Shown here piece by piece: positions 10,629 to 22,500 of a stretch of DNA of 64,000 nucleotides. The position numbers were made by a program, and so were the translations under genes. The notes under the pieces were generated by a model, which was not told the DNA's origin, did not search any database, and saw only the letters and a list, made by a program, of their open reading frames with translations. This DNA is from Strongylocentrotus droebachiensis (Eukaryota; Echinodermata; Echinoidea; Camarodonta; Strongylocentrotidae): positions 1 through 64,000 of the forward strand of contig JAVYIG010009843.1 of assembly GCA_035222895.1 (NCBI GenBank). Direction: 5' to 3'. How positions within the stretch are numbered: position 1 is the stretch's first letter; the number at the start of each line of letters is the position of its first letter.

Positions 10629-13600
10629 CTAGAATGGTAAAAAAGACAAACATGGGGGCGGTCAGAGAACGCAGGTATGACGAATCAACTTTAACATTAA
10701 TACAAATCTTTAATCAGGTGAAAAAAGAAAAAAAAAGTCAAAATAAGTTCTTCCGGTAATGAGACTGTAGAGGATTATGTTATATTATTACTCTAATCAA
10801 GAGTACCATCTTCTACTTGTTTCATTACAGAATGTGTTCATTGTTAAAGTCAACCTATGGCAGTTGACTGACACAAATAGACAGCGATCCCATTTAGAGA
10901 CCATGCTCGACATGCTCGAATTATTAAATTTTATTTAAATTCATTCAAAGACTTCACTTTCAACTCAAATCACTGTTGACTGGAATGTAGCTAAGATTTT
11001 CATTTCTTTGTTAATGAGTTGCAATCTTTTATTCACTTCTTCTTTTACATAATCACAGGTGCTCACGAAATTTCTTAACATGATTTTGGATTCATAGAAC
11101 ATAAGTGTTGCCGTACTTTTAGCACTGTTATTGACCGTCTAGCACCACTCATTTTACACACCAAAGTACATTCCGTAGTAGTGTTGTCACTATAAGAGAA
11201 ATAATACGTTGATTGTCAATTTGCCATGTAAAGAGTAAAGATATTTCATCTCACCCTGCTTGTACTGTATCACTTCCCAGTCCTCCGGTTGAATTATCCT
11301 CAAATGATGATGTGCCTGTCATGAAGGAATGAAGTCAGTTTGAATGAGAAGGGGACAAAAATTAAGATACAAATTTAGAATGTTCTCTATCGTTCACTGT
11401 ATTGGTATTCTAAGTAATTTCAAAGTATAGCAAAAATGAGGAAGGGAGCTTTAAAGACCATATTGGATTTGATAAGCTTCACCTTATACATATTTCAAAA
11501 AGTAGCAAGAAAATGGATTTGACTCTAAGTACAACTAAACTTAAACTTTTAAAGGAAATTGAGATTGGAAAATAAAGTCTTACCACTCGGAGCTTGTTTT
11601 CCAGAAGCCATCCAGGGAATGAAACTCCATTGATGTATCTCTGCTTTCTTCTTCTACTCTGCTGATCGTATCTCACTTTCTAGTTGAATTTTGGTTCTCA
11701 GCTTCCAGGTCTCACGCTTAAGTCGCTCAACCTGACGTCTTGCCTTCTCTTCTGTCCCCTGTAAATTTTCAGCCATTGTTTCGATACACAGACCCTGTGA
11801 TTGTACTTTCTTTTCAAATTCCATCTCCCTCTGCTTGTACGTCTCCATTATCTGTGTTGCTCTTTTCTCGTTTTCCATCATTGCCCTTTCACTATGTTCA
11901 CGACTTTCTTGTTCAACCTTCATGGCATCTTGTAGTCTTCAATTTTCACTGACTATGCTTGTGCGACTTGCACGGGACTCGTTGAGTTCCTGCTCTAAGT
12001 CTGTAATTCTTCCTTGGAGTAACTTCTTTGCTTCTTCTCCTTCTTTAATTTCTTCTCCGTGTCTCGTCTGTGCTTCTGTGACATCCTTTCTCCCTTGGTT
12101 CCATAACCGCTCAAAGTTGGGAAAAGAATAAAGCTGTATTAGGTCAGCAGATATCACTTCGTCACCCTTCTTCATGCATCCATGGAGGAGGTGAAGCCAC
12201 TGCAACCATTTCTCATCTGAGAGATCGCCACCAATGGGAGGTACGTCATAGATGTCAGTGATCCCGTGCTTTTTTAGTTGTTTTTTTGTCTTCTCGATGA
12301 GTTCACTTTGTCCGGTAGTTTCCACGGCACATATAGGGACGTGACCTATATCCAAAAGAAAACAAATCAGTTTAATCGAAGAAGTCATTTAATCGTCTCA
12401 TGACCTATATGTACCACACATTTGTCACATAATCCCTTTTTTAGAGGGAGGGGGTTATATATTTGAACCAGAGTAAGGATCGAATCTGTTCATTTTTTCA
12501 TTCACATCTGTGCTTTCAAATATTGCCATTAAACGTGCATTATGTGCATAGAGTATACCACCATTTTTTTAGGGTTGTAAATACTGAGAACTGGCGAGTG
12601 AGAGAAGGATCGATGGAGAGAGAGGGGGAAAAGAGAAAAGTAATACAGAAAAGAGACTGCAGAAGAACCGGAAAAGGGAGTAAACATAGCCGTAGTCAGG
12701 AGATAATTATACATTTACAACTATGAAAATGAAAATTTGTAATCACATGGGCCTATTATATAATAATACAGGCCTACACAAAAAGAGGAAAGAATCAGCA
12801 TGCATGCACAAGGATAGAAAAGGTATTTAATTTACAAATTGAACTGACGAAGGGCGATTTAGAGTTCACGATATCATCCTGATCGAAATTGATGAGGTGC
12901 AATTAAGGGCTTGAATGCATAATGGATAATATAGAAAACTAAGATAAGTACTTAATTTGAGGGTCATATTGCATGAATTATGGTTTTTTCCTCGATTGTT
13001 TTATGTCCTAGTCATAACTGTTGACAACAAATTTCTATAGCAGGTGTCATTATCGTTAGATACACGTACCTACCCATTTAATAGCATGGCAAATAACATG
13101 AATCTTTATATGTTAATACAAATTACCAACCTTTATATTCAAAACTTTCATGTGTGAAAAAAATATGGCTCGTAATGTTATTCATTCATTCATATCTTCA
13201 TTCGTTCATTCTCGTAATCAATACGGTGGTTTATAACACTGCATTGTGTATATCAATAGTGCAATTGTTTATTAATTCACAAGTGTTTAAAGATACTCGT
13301 CCTACCTATAGCGTAAATGATTATGGGCAACTCACCTGTAACGCTCTTTATTGTCTTGATGAATTCCTGGTAGTAGTCGATAATAGACGGTCTAATAAAA
13401 ATGAGAAAATGCACAGATTTAAAAAGGTCATTTTCACGTGGTAATAATTAAAGAGATAATGATGATAAAATGCACACTATTTGATTCTCAAGCCGCCCTT
13501 ACCGAAGGCCACCTCAAGGAAAAGAAATTGTTGCCGATTTTCTTTGCCACATTGCCGGAGAATGTGTTTATTTCGGTCCGCGGTATCAGAACGATGTCAC

Positions 13601-13763
13601 GCGCCCTCAAGCGCCGTAATTTATGACCGTGAATCCTTCATAATGTCGATATTGAAGATGTAAAGATATCAAACATATTCGGGCAAATTGCTGTGAAATT
13701 CGGGAAACAGAAGTAAGGAGAAACATTATCAAATCATGTTTGAATGAACGAAAGTGATAAACA

Positions 13764-13835
13764 GTAGCGTATCTACTAATTATTTCGCTAGGGGCAACAC
13801 ATTGCCCCCCCCCCCCCCTCCCCCTGCCCAAACGT
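13764..13835. repeat. Poly-C remnant with CAGT(A/G)GCG end, shared by all units
   Basis: Begins CAGTAGCGTATCTA and runs into a C homopolymer. Counterparts are at about 34689-34758 and 53930-54000. It has a hAT-MITE-like left end but no clear right end. It lies in intron 2 of each gene copy and predates the duplications. Confidence 0.4.
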
Positions 13836-16136
13836 ATCCGCATTATTATACAAGTGAATGGGCAGTATATTATATTGATTTTAATCTCCAAAAACACAAT
13901 TTCTTTTACCCATATAACTATTTTAAAGGCACCATCTACTGCAGTCCTAAGCGTACCAGCATTACCACGCGATTACAAACATGGTAGTCGATTTCATTCA
14001 AATATGTATTGCCCAAGTGAATATGGAGAGCGAGAAGATTAATACTCACACTAGTAACAGCACGATACATCCGACCTTCCTAGCAAGGTCTCATACAGTT
14101 TCTTCGTCTGAAACTGGTAAGATGGTAAAAGAGAACGTATTTGATACATTGTGCATGATGAACCTTTTGGATACTATGAACATGATATTTAGCCTACATG
14201 CAGAAGTAGAGAAAGAACAAAATAGACAAGCTTGTGAAGTTCTATAAATTGCATGCAATATGCCAGCATAACACAAATGAATGAATTGTTTATGCAATAA
14301 CATTTAATGAAACCACACAAAATAATATTTTGTGAAAATATAAACAGTGAACTTAATGCGTTTCATAAAGAGAATCTTACATGAGTTTGAAAGTCGTGGA
14401 ATCATCTAACCAAGAATTGTTTCAGATAGTTGACACGTTAAATTAATCAATAGCTCACACATAATCGTTTGCTTTTATTCGATTCCTTTTCTTTCAAAGG
14501 AATATGATATCTTGCGCTCCATGTTTTTGATTTGTTCCATGTAATAAGAATGTTAAGAGTTACTTTTTACTTTTTACTGTTTAAACAATGATTGTTTAAG
14601 AGAACGCAAGTGTTCACATATTTCTCCCTTTCAGGCGATAAAGGTAGGATGATGTCAGTAGGTAATTCAGGCGTATGCCATGGTTCATAACCTCAATATA
14701 CATGTACAAAAATGAAAATGTTAAAGACGACTGATATTTAGCAAATATAATTATACAATTCAAGAGACTGAGTATAGCTAGGACATTGATGAAAACCGTA
14801 CGATTGCGATATAGTGTAGTATCTACCAACATCTCTCTCTCTCTGGGGGAGTTTTTCTCTTTTCAAAGGCGGTACTGTATTTTTTATTTTTTATTTTAAA
14901 ACAATATTTTGACAGACTATAATATTTCATGTTCAAGCATTTATTAAGTTTTGTTTAATTCAACAGATAAAGCGTTTTTTAAAGAAGCAAAAAATGAACA
15001 TGAAATTACTAAGCATTTTATCATTATTATTATTACTATTATTGTTTTAAACGATGTATGAAAGAGTTGTTTTGTTTAGCAATTGATGTTAGTTAAGAAT
15101 TATACTTTTGAATTGTATTTTGATTATTCTAAATGTGATGTCAAGTCAGTAAGATGAAAATTGCATGATTTTGATTATATGTACTGCCTCTGGTATTGAG
15201 AAAAAAAATCACCTTATAAATATTAAAAAACATGAAGTTAATTTCACGCCTAAATAGGATCATCGCGCGGTTTTGTCAAACCGCTATAATTGAATTGAAT
15301 TTAGTTTATTTTCTTCTGCAAAACATACAAATCAATCAATTGTTTACTACGAATTGGGCAGTTGGGTTTACATTCTCTCATTTTTGGCACGTGGGAATTA
15401 TAGTTTTTAAGAGACAATAAAGAACAAAATAAGAAATAAAAATAAATTATTTGTTTTACTCGACATATTCAGATTTTTTAGGCATTCTTTACAATGCTAG
15501 TTTATTTAGGATAAAGAGCATTCCGTTGGTTAAGTAATATCAAAAACATAATTTGCCCATACAGTTCATTATTTTACCAAAAACCTACCTCAGGGTTAAT
15601 GAAACAGCTTTTATTCCAACGATACATGTTCATAGTGGAGGCGTAGTATCATTTCGGATTTACAACAAACAGAAACAAAACAACATAGCCCTTTTTTCAA
15701 TATACAAACCTAAGCCAAATGTCTGGATGACGTATATAGAATCGGTGAGATATTCCTCCTGATCCGCAGTAGATGTTTGACGTTCATCAGCAAGCTTGCG
15801 TGGCTCTACGTCTCCATAAAGAGCGCTTCTCAGGGCAGGGACTATTCTATCCGCAAACATGGACAGATGAATCATACCAATAATAAGCTTATCAGGAAAC
15901 ACCACTCGTTCATCATCACAATGTACAGCCTTGCCTGGTTTGTACGACAAGATTTCATGTCGTAATTCATCTAGCTTCCCTTTCCTAAACACCGAGCTGG
16001 AAGTAGCCATCTTTGTACAGATTTCGCCCTGAATACGCGAACAAACACATTACACGCTCAATACCATACATATTTGTCGTATGGCTAGATAAGCATGTTA
16101 CATAGTAGGTCTAGTTATTACTGTGTGTAGGAAGTT

Positions 16137-16185
16137 CTTTATAAGGCAAGTATCATGTACAACCGGATGTACAAACGGATATACA
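16137..16185 (-). promoter_or_regulatory. Copy 1 promoter: TATA box and tandem repeats
   Basis: A minus-strand TATAAAG lies about 128 bp upstream of the ATG at 16010. Short repeats of type GTACAACCGGAT lie further upstream (16156-16185). The arrangement matches the other three copies. Confidence 0.45.
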
Positions 16186-18947
16186 ATATTCCACGCTAGT
16201 TTCTTTCCATCATTACAATGTTTGAGCCTACCATCATCATATTAAACCCTATGATATAAGTATGGCTATTCTTGAGGTTTCAATCATTCTTATGCATCAT
16301 AGTCGACCAAATTAACCATCAACATCGAGGAGAGGGGACTATGATGTTTCATATTACTAGGTATAGCACACCAAAAATAAGTACAACAAACACATGTTTT
16401 TGATGTTCGCAAATATTCAAGCTTCATGAAAGCTTTAAAAAAAAAAAAAAAACAGAATTGAAATCGGTCAATGCGTTGTGATTTTATATCATTTTTTCGA
16501 TATCGCAAAATTACCGAAAAACCTGCCAGAAATGGTCAAATTGGCAAAAATGGCAAAATTCGACAAAGTTGACAACTTAATTCCTCACTTTCTCGGACAC
16601 AAATAATAAATTAAATTATCAGACACTAAAATATCATCTTTGCGGTGAAAAATACAAAAAAGAAAATTCATATATCTATTAACGTTTTGAAAACAGAAGC
16701 CAACAAAATAAGTAATTTTTGCCATTTTTGCGAATCTGCAGATATGAAAAAGTTGTGAAAATAACTAAGTCCGCCTAATTAATATGCGCATATGTAATCA
16801 AATTAAAAACCGAACATGATACATCAGTGAAACCTATGTATATCAGACAGGTATGGAAATATATTTTATTTGACAAAAAAAAAGAAAAGAATATTCATCA
16901 AATATGCAAACTAGGTCATTTCAGCTATTTGTATATTCGTGCACTCGTATGCAAATTAGGTAAGTCAAACTGTTTATTTTGGGGGCATTTTTTTTATCAT
17001 ATATTTATAGATCATATTTACACCAAATATTAACCTTAAATTCCAAATATTTATACTTTGATCACTGTCACAGCTATTTCCTCATGTGTTTCACAAATTA
17101 TTTAGAAAAACTGGTTAACCCCCCCCCCCCCCTTGAGTTTTTTTATGTGTATGTTTTTCAAGAAACCCCACCCCCCCCCTAATGGATGACCTAAGAAAGT
17201 TGACCTTACCCCCCCCCCCCCCCCCCCCAACGAAACGGAATGTCGATCGGTCAAATTTTGACATTTCGGGACCAAAACAAGTGTAGCGTAAATTGACGTG
17301 GGCTCTTGGGGCAAAGCCCCGGCGGGGACAAGGGCGGAGCCCCGGAAGCTCAGGGGTTTTTAGGTATTTCATTACGTTCAGATGAGCATATTTTTGACAC
17401 CTTATTAGTGAATCTGACTGAGCCTCATGAAGCTCAGAGGCTTTAGGCATTAAATTACGGTCAGATGAGCATTCAGGGGCCACCCTGGATCCTTTGGTAG
17501 GGTCTAAACCCCCGGAAGCTGGGGGTTTTGGGCAGTTAATTACAGTCAGATGAACATATTTTGATACCTTATTTGTGACACTCGAGGGAAAATAATTAGC
17601 GTGGGGTCCAGGGGGCGGAGCCCCCCAAATTTCAGGCGTTTAGGCATTAAATAACGATCAAATGAGCATCCAGGGGCCCGTCATATGGCCCCTGGAGGGG
17701 TCCAAGGGGCAAAGCCTCCGTAAGCTCAAATGTTTTAGGCCTTTAATTAAGGTCGGATGAGCCTATTTTGATTCCTTATTTGTGACACTGGCAGGCCCCT
17801 ATTCTTTTTTTCTTTCTTTCTATTTATCTTTGACATCCTTTTTTCAAACAAGTGTTGGTGGGGGGGGGGGGGGGGGTCGAACCCCCGAGCCCGCCATTCC
17901 GTGGGCTCTGACATGTAGACTTCTTAATAAGGATATGACTGTAAATTTGGGGATCTTTCATTGTCCAACAAACGCAAACAAATAAAACAAGTTTGAATCT
18001 TATTTGGGGGAGGCAAATCCCCACATCAGTACGCTAGTGGAAATCACGGTGATACCAACGTCAGTATTCGCTATAAATTTTCTTTATGCATTTTTTCAAA
18101 TTTCAGGGGGGGGGGGGCGTTTCCCCCCGTCCCCCCCCCCCCCCCCGGGATCGCCGCCCCTGGTCACGTTTAACATGAAATTGGGAAAACCCAGAGCAAA
18201 AGCGGGGGTAGAAACAATATTGAACCAACTCGCGCGTGCAGAAGGTAGCCCGTTCAAAGTGCGCCCCTAACGGTGTGGATTTGCCAATGCTATGAGTAGG
18301 ATACATACAGATTGCCTTGCATACATACAACCACTGTATCACGCACACGTTATTTACGATGTGTGTGTTTGTGTATACATCTTAGTCCAGAATCTGGCCA
18401 TATCAAAGACCAAACCAAAGCAATGCAATTTCCACGTCTCTGCCAGCCGAAGATGTCATGATCCTGAAATTACAACGCGGGCTGGTGAGCGTAATATGAG
18501 TTCGTTGATAGCGCCCTCTTCGGCGGCTTGAATCAATTGTAGGGAATTTAATATAAGGAACCGACCAGATTCTGGACATTCGTTTTTATTGTAAAAGTTA
18601 TGTTAATATTCATTCAATGCACAATAAATAATAACAGAATGATAATATATATAGTTTGTCATAATATTACAAGATATTGGAGTTACATTACTTTAACATA
18701 TTAAAAATTAAATATAAAATATAAAATCGCAACTTTCCATTTTTACATCTCAAACTATTACAAATGCATAACAAAACATTATATGTATACAGTTTATTTA
18801 CTAATTATCACAGAAACATAACAGAATTGTATGCAGTTGTAAATTATTACTCATTTATAACAATATGATATGTTTTGCACAGAATCATTAATTTTTCCAA
18901 AAAAGAGAAACACAAACACACATACACACACACATACACACACATTT
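16186..18947. other. Intergenic region of unit 2, left part; poly-C/G elements
   Basis: No gene seen. It includes an A-rich tract (about 16437-16453), an unmatched segment at 16360-17100, then G/C-rich mobile-element sequence (17110-18162). From about 18165 to 18900 it matches unit 3 at 38300-38600 and 39050-39285, and unit 1 at 3640-4130. Confidence 0.55.
17110..18162. mobile_element. G/C-rich hAT-like element with ~100-bp tandem repeats, left end unclear
   Basis: The right end, read in reverse, begins CAGGGGCGGCGATCCC, the same as the hAT-like element at 41494. Between 17292 and 17790 there are about five diverged copies of a unit containing GGGGCGGAGCCCC, AAGCTCAG and TTTTAGGCATTAAAT...GATGAGCAT. 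The same unit occurs inverted inside 41494-42647. Long C or G runs bracket it. The matching left terminus was not found, so the element may be truncated or composite. Confidence 0.5.
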
Positions 18948-19738
18948 TTAAAGTAATACCCATCTATAAGAAGGACGATGCTAGTTTAATCAGTAATTAT
19001 CGGCCCATCTCAACACTTTCATGTTTTTCTTAAAAAATGTTTTTTATAATAGACTTTATACATTTTTGACTGACAACAGTTTACTTAATAACGATCAGTA
19101 TGGATTCATGAAATTTCATTCAACGGAATTTGATATTTTAAAATTATATGATAGGGTATCATCTGTCTTAGCCAAACACAAGCATGGTATAGGAGTTTTC
19201 ATGCCACATTGTTTTAAAATCTTTTCAAAATTACAGTAAGTTCATTGGCTGCATATATCTCTTTCAAAAAGTGTTTGAACTAACCATAACAATCCCATTT
19301 TCATTCAAATTGTATTTAAAATGTCTTGATTCGTAACTGTCCCTTATTACCTGCACATGTAGGTAATGAGTGACCTTTGGTGCTGACGTCATTGATCATT
19401 GTTATCTTATTAATCAGTTACATCATGCCCACAATTTTGTTACCAACTAAAGAGAAGAACTTACTGTAGAGAATACAAAACTTTCTGTATGTGTAACATT
19501 TGTCATGTTTATGTAAATTATGTAAATGAGCTTTAATAAGGGTCTCCAATTTCCTGCACCTTCCCTCCTTTTACACAAGCTTTACCATTACATGATACGT
19601 GGTGTACCCTTAAATTGGTTTCGTAGTTACCTTTCTTGTAGAAGTCAATATACAATATTTAATAATGCCAAATCGACCATGTCATTAGTTACGTATGGTG
19701 TGCCCCAGGGCTCTATTTTAGTATCTATTAAAATATGA
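18948..19738 (+). pseudogene. Non-LTR retrotransposon reverse transcriptase fragment
   Basis: Two pieces of a reverse transcriptase are visible. At 18955-19205 the translation contains IPIYKKDDASLISNYRPIS, then NDQYGFMKFHST and KLYDRVSSVLAKHKHGIG (with frame changes). At 19555-19735 it contains LLLHKLYHYMIRGVPLNW, RSYLSCRSQYTIFNN and YGVPQGSI. These are the NYRPIS, QYGF, GVPLNWF and GVPQGSILG blocks of CR1/Jockey-like reverse transcriptases. About 300 bp of unrelated sequence with an inverted TTACAGTAAGTTC motif separates the pieces, and the catalytic FADD region is missing. It is a dead fragment. Confidence 0.8.
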
Positions 19739-20345
19739 TAAGTGCCCCTTTTCCATTGCAATACGTGTCCCCTTTCCACTCTCATAAGTTACCTTTTTTC
19801 ATCTCTGGTACGTGCCCCTTTTTATGTAGGAAAAGTGCCCCTTCACCGCTGATTATTGCCCCTATTCAAATCTGACAGGTACACGTTTTACCTTTACAAG
19901 TGCTCCTTTTCCTTTGTAATAATTGCCGCCTTCTCCTTCTGATAAGTAGGCCTACTCCTTTTCTTTCTCGATTAGTCCCCCTGTTCACCTTTGATAATCA
20001 ACCCTTTTATTTTGACACGTGCCTCTTTTCCTTCTGATAAGTGCACCTTTTCCTTCTTTTAAATGCCCCTTTTCATCCCCAACAATTGCGAATATCAAAA
20101 AATGACAGGTATCCCTTTTCCTTTATAACCGAATCAGCTTTTTTCCATTCTCATAAGTGCCCCTTTTCATCTCTGGTGAATGCCTCTTTTCAGGTGAGAG
20201 AAATTCCCCCTTTCTGTGCCCCTTTTCCTTTCTAATAACTGTCCTTTTCCCTTTTGGAGATGGGTGCCTTCTTTTCCCTTTTCCATATTAAACATGCACC
20301 CTTCATTCAATGTGACTTAGAGCCCCTTTTTCTTTAATTTTCTCT
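19739..20345 (+). repeat. Degenerate ~30-bp minisatellite, GTGCCCCTTTTCC type
   Basis: The sequence repeats a loose unit of type TGATAAGTGCCCCTTTTCCT, with spacing around 25-35 bp and heavy divergence. A longer version is at 40435-41230, followed in both cases by a sequence close to CCGCTCSCTACGCTCGCTAGCAT. It is shared by units 2 and 3 only; unit 1 does not have it. Confidence 0.65.
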
Positions 20346-22335
20346 AGAGTCCGCTCGCTACGCTCGCTAGCATTTATAGATATAATAATTATATTACTTA
20401 TCAAAGTTGTTGTCCTCTTTATAAGATGTAATTTTTCGCATTGCGACCTCACACATCTTAAAAAACAATATTCAGACCATCACATCCAACTGCAAAATAT
20501 TTTGCTCAAAAGTCGGGTGACATCCGAATGAAAGTTGATTCCTGTTGATATACATATCTGCATACATCTCATATTTTGTTATTCAAACAGCAACATATAT
20601 TTCATAGATTTTTAGATAATTGTTTCAATAATTTTCTCAGACCTGCTAAGCTCCATCCTAAACAAATGCTCAAGATCTCATTCATCTTGTGACATCATAT
20701 ATGTACCAATCATTAGTGAGCTAACAAGAGACAGTGGTATGTAACTTCCCCCATTTCAGCACATGCGCTACAGCACGTCCACGGTCTGGCAAAGCAACTC
20801 CTATGTTGGTATTGTAAGGTCTATTGTATACAGGTGGTAAGTTTTGGTCGATCAAAAATGCATGTGCAATATCATTCACATTCATGAAGAATCTGTATAA
20901 CCTACATTCAGCTTTGACAGGCTTGAATGTGTTAATGCTCTGCTGTGGGGTCCACGGAGCTAGAAAAGGGCCAAGATTTCGTAAAAATCATAATTAAAAA
21001 TTAAAAAATATTCATTAATAGCACAATTGCGGTCATTTACTGTAATTTTTCCTTATTTGCAACTGGCAGTCATTTATTCACCCCATTTCGTGTAAAACAT
21101 GGGGGCTTCAATTTTCACTCATATAGAGAAATCCACAAACTCTTTCGGTTTAATATGTCCAACTTACTTTAATGAACTCATCTTGCTGCTACAGATACAT
21201 TTTGAGATAAGTGTCCGAGGGCCTTGAAATAACCTAATAGGGGGGTTTTAAAGCCACACTGCACTACTTGTTCCCTCTATATAAACAAAAAATGCCTAAT
21301 CGGTGACCATTGGTCCCCCATGATCCTCTTTTATTATGTTAATTGAGAGCTGAGTTGATGAGATAGCCACCTGTTAGTGACCACCCTGGGTTGTCTAATA
21401 TCTCCTTGCCAAACTAGTACAGACAGGCATTACAAAAATATGATTACATTGAAGATGAACAATCATTATTTTGTTTACTTATCTAGAGAATATAAAGGAG
21501 TTCAAACACAATGATATATTAAATAAAGAATATTTAAGGTTTTCGATTCTTCTTTTGGTATTGATAACAATATTCCATGAAGTGAAGAAATTGTATTATG
21601 TTTTTGTAGTAAGTGGTAAAGCGGGATAGATGTATTTTTTCAGATTTTCCATTGACTCAACATTGCGAAGGGTGTTGAAACTTATTTGAGGTAAATTCTG
21701 AAAAGTTTTATTGTGAAAATCCCAGAATCGCAGTCATCATAATTATGTTAAAAAAGACATGTTTACAAATTTACCGTTTTCCTTTTCCGTTTTTCTTTTC
21801 CTTTTCTTCCACGCCTTTCTATGCGTTTTCTTTGTTTTGTCGTTCTAGTACTTCTCCCTACATTTACATTTGCAATACCCAGTCTTTACATTGCTTCGTC
21901 ATCTTGTATAGCACGCTTATCCTTGTTGTTTTACGTGTGCTCTTAGCAACTCTTGCACCCCTCTTTCAGGTTTCGATGAACGCTGGTTTTTAATAAATTT
22001 CTCTTCACTGGACAAAAGATTTAAGCCGAAAATGAATGTTTTGTTTTTCCAACGAATATTTCATTATTTCTTCTTAACTTAACTATTTATGTATCCATCC
22101 ATTTATCTATTTATATATCTATACATCAAATCTATAATTGATAATTTAATAAACACACAAATAAAAAAATAAAAAAAACTATTTATCTATCTATCTGTTT
22201 ATCCCTCTTTCTATCTTTCCATCCATCTATCTATATATCCGTGTATCCAACTATTTATCTATCTATCCCTCTCTTTCAGTTCATCCCTTTATCTATCGTA
22301 TTATTTATTTATCTTTCTATCTACATTACTTTCTG
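20346..22335. other. Intergenic region of unit 2, middle part
   Basis: Non-coding sequence matching unit 3 at 41250-41490, 42650-44640. It ends in an imperfect TCTA/TTTA tetranucleotide tract (22080-22325). A minus-strand frame with FLIDQNLPPVYNRPYNTNIG (about 20780-20860) occurs in both units, but an unequal 26-bp difference breaks the frame relation, so I do not call a gene. Confidence 0.5.
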
Positions 22336-22500
22336 AGTTTGAGTTTGAGTTTGAAGCTTTATTATCCAAACAAAAAGCACATTAATATAACAATCACTTG
22401 TGAACGTTTAACATTGAAAGGATAAATGGGACCAGAAAATAACATTTAATGCTGATCGTGTCTGGTACCACTAACACACAAAAGTGTCACAGCAATGAAT
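22336..22500 (-). mobile_element. 3' end of a non-LTR retroelement, minus strand
   Basis: In reverse the segment ends TTGGATAATAAAGCTTCAAA followed by CTCAAACTCAAACTCA. A short tandem tail after an AATAAAG signal is characteristic of CR1/Jockey-type 3' ends. The segment is absent from the matching position of unit 1 (about 4665). No coding region remains. Confidence 0.45.

Larger units (their letters stand above)
9169..16010 (-). pseudogene. Copy 1: pseudo-GTPase/coiled-coil/Death gene, inactivated
   Basis: Seven exons are recognisable with conserved splice sites: 16010-15710, 14107-14050, 13391-13336, 12345-11584, 11315-11255, 10628-10339 and 9755-9169. Exon phases match intact copy 2. Lesions relative to copy 2: in exon 2 a CGA codon has become TGA; in exon 4 a GGA has become TGA (at SEN*RLQD, near 11939) and a CAG has become TAG (near 11655). 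Exon 4 also lacks 234 nt (78 codons) of the coiled coil between RRQVERL and KRETWKL. The Death exon (10628-10339) and the acidic tail exon remain open. Two stops precede the Death domain, so this is very probably a pseudogene unless it is transcribed in part. Confidence 0.75.

Noticed and set aside
14050..14107. Reading copy 3's exon 2 as TKKLYDTLPEGWMHGAVTK in frame 0
   Set aside because: The phases of exon 1 and exon 3 require the other frame, which in copy 2 gives DVVRDLAGKAGCMVLLL; the frame-0 reading arises from a one-base deletion in copy 3.
20780..20900. Minus-strand frame with FLIDQNLPPVYNRPYNTNIG, also at 42990-43090
   Set aside because: The two versions are duplicates of each other, differ by an out-of-frame 26-bp segment, and have no splice or start context; no family recognised.
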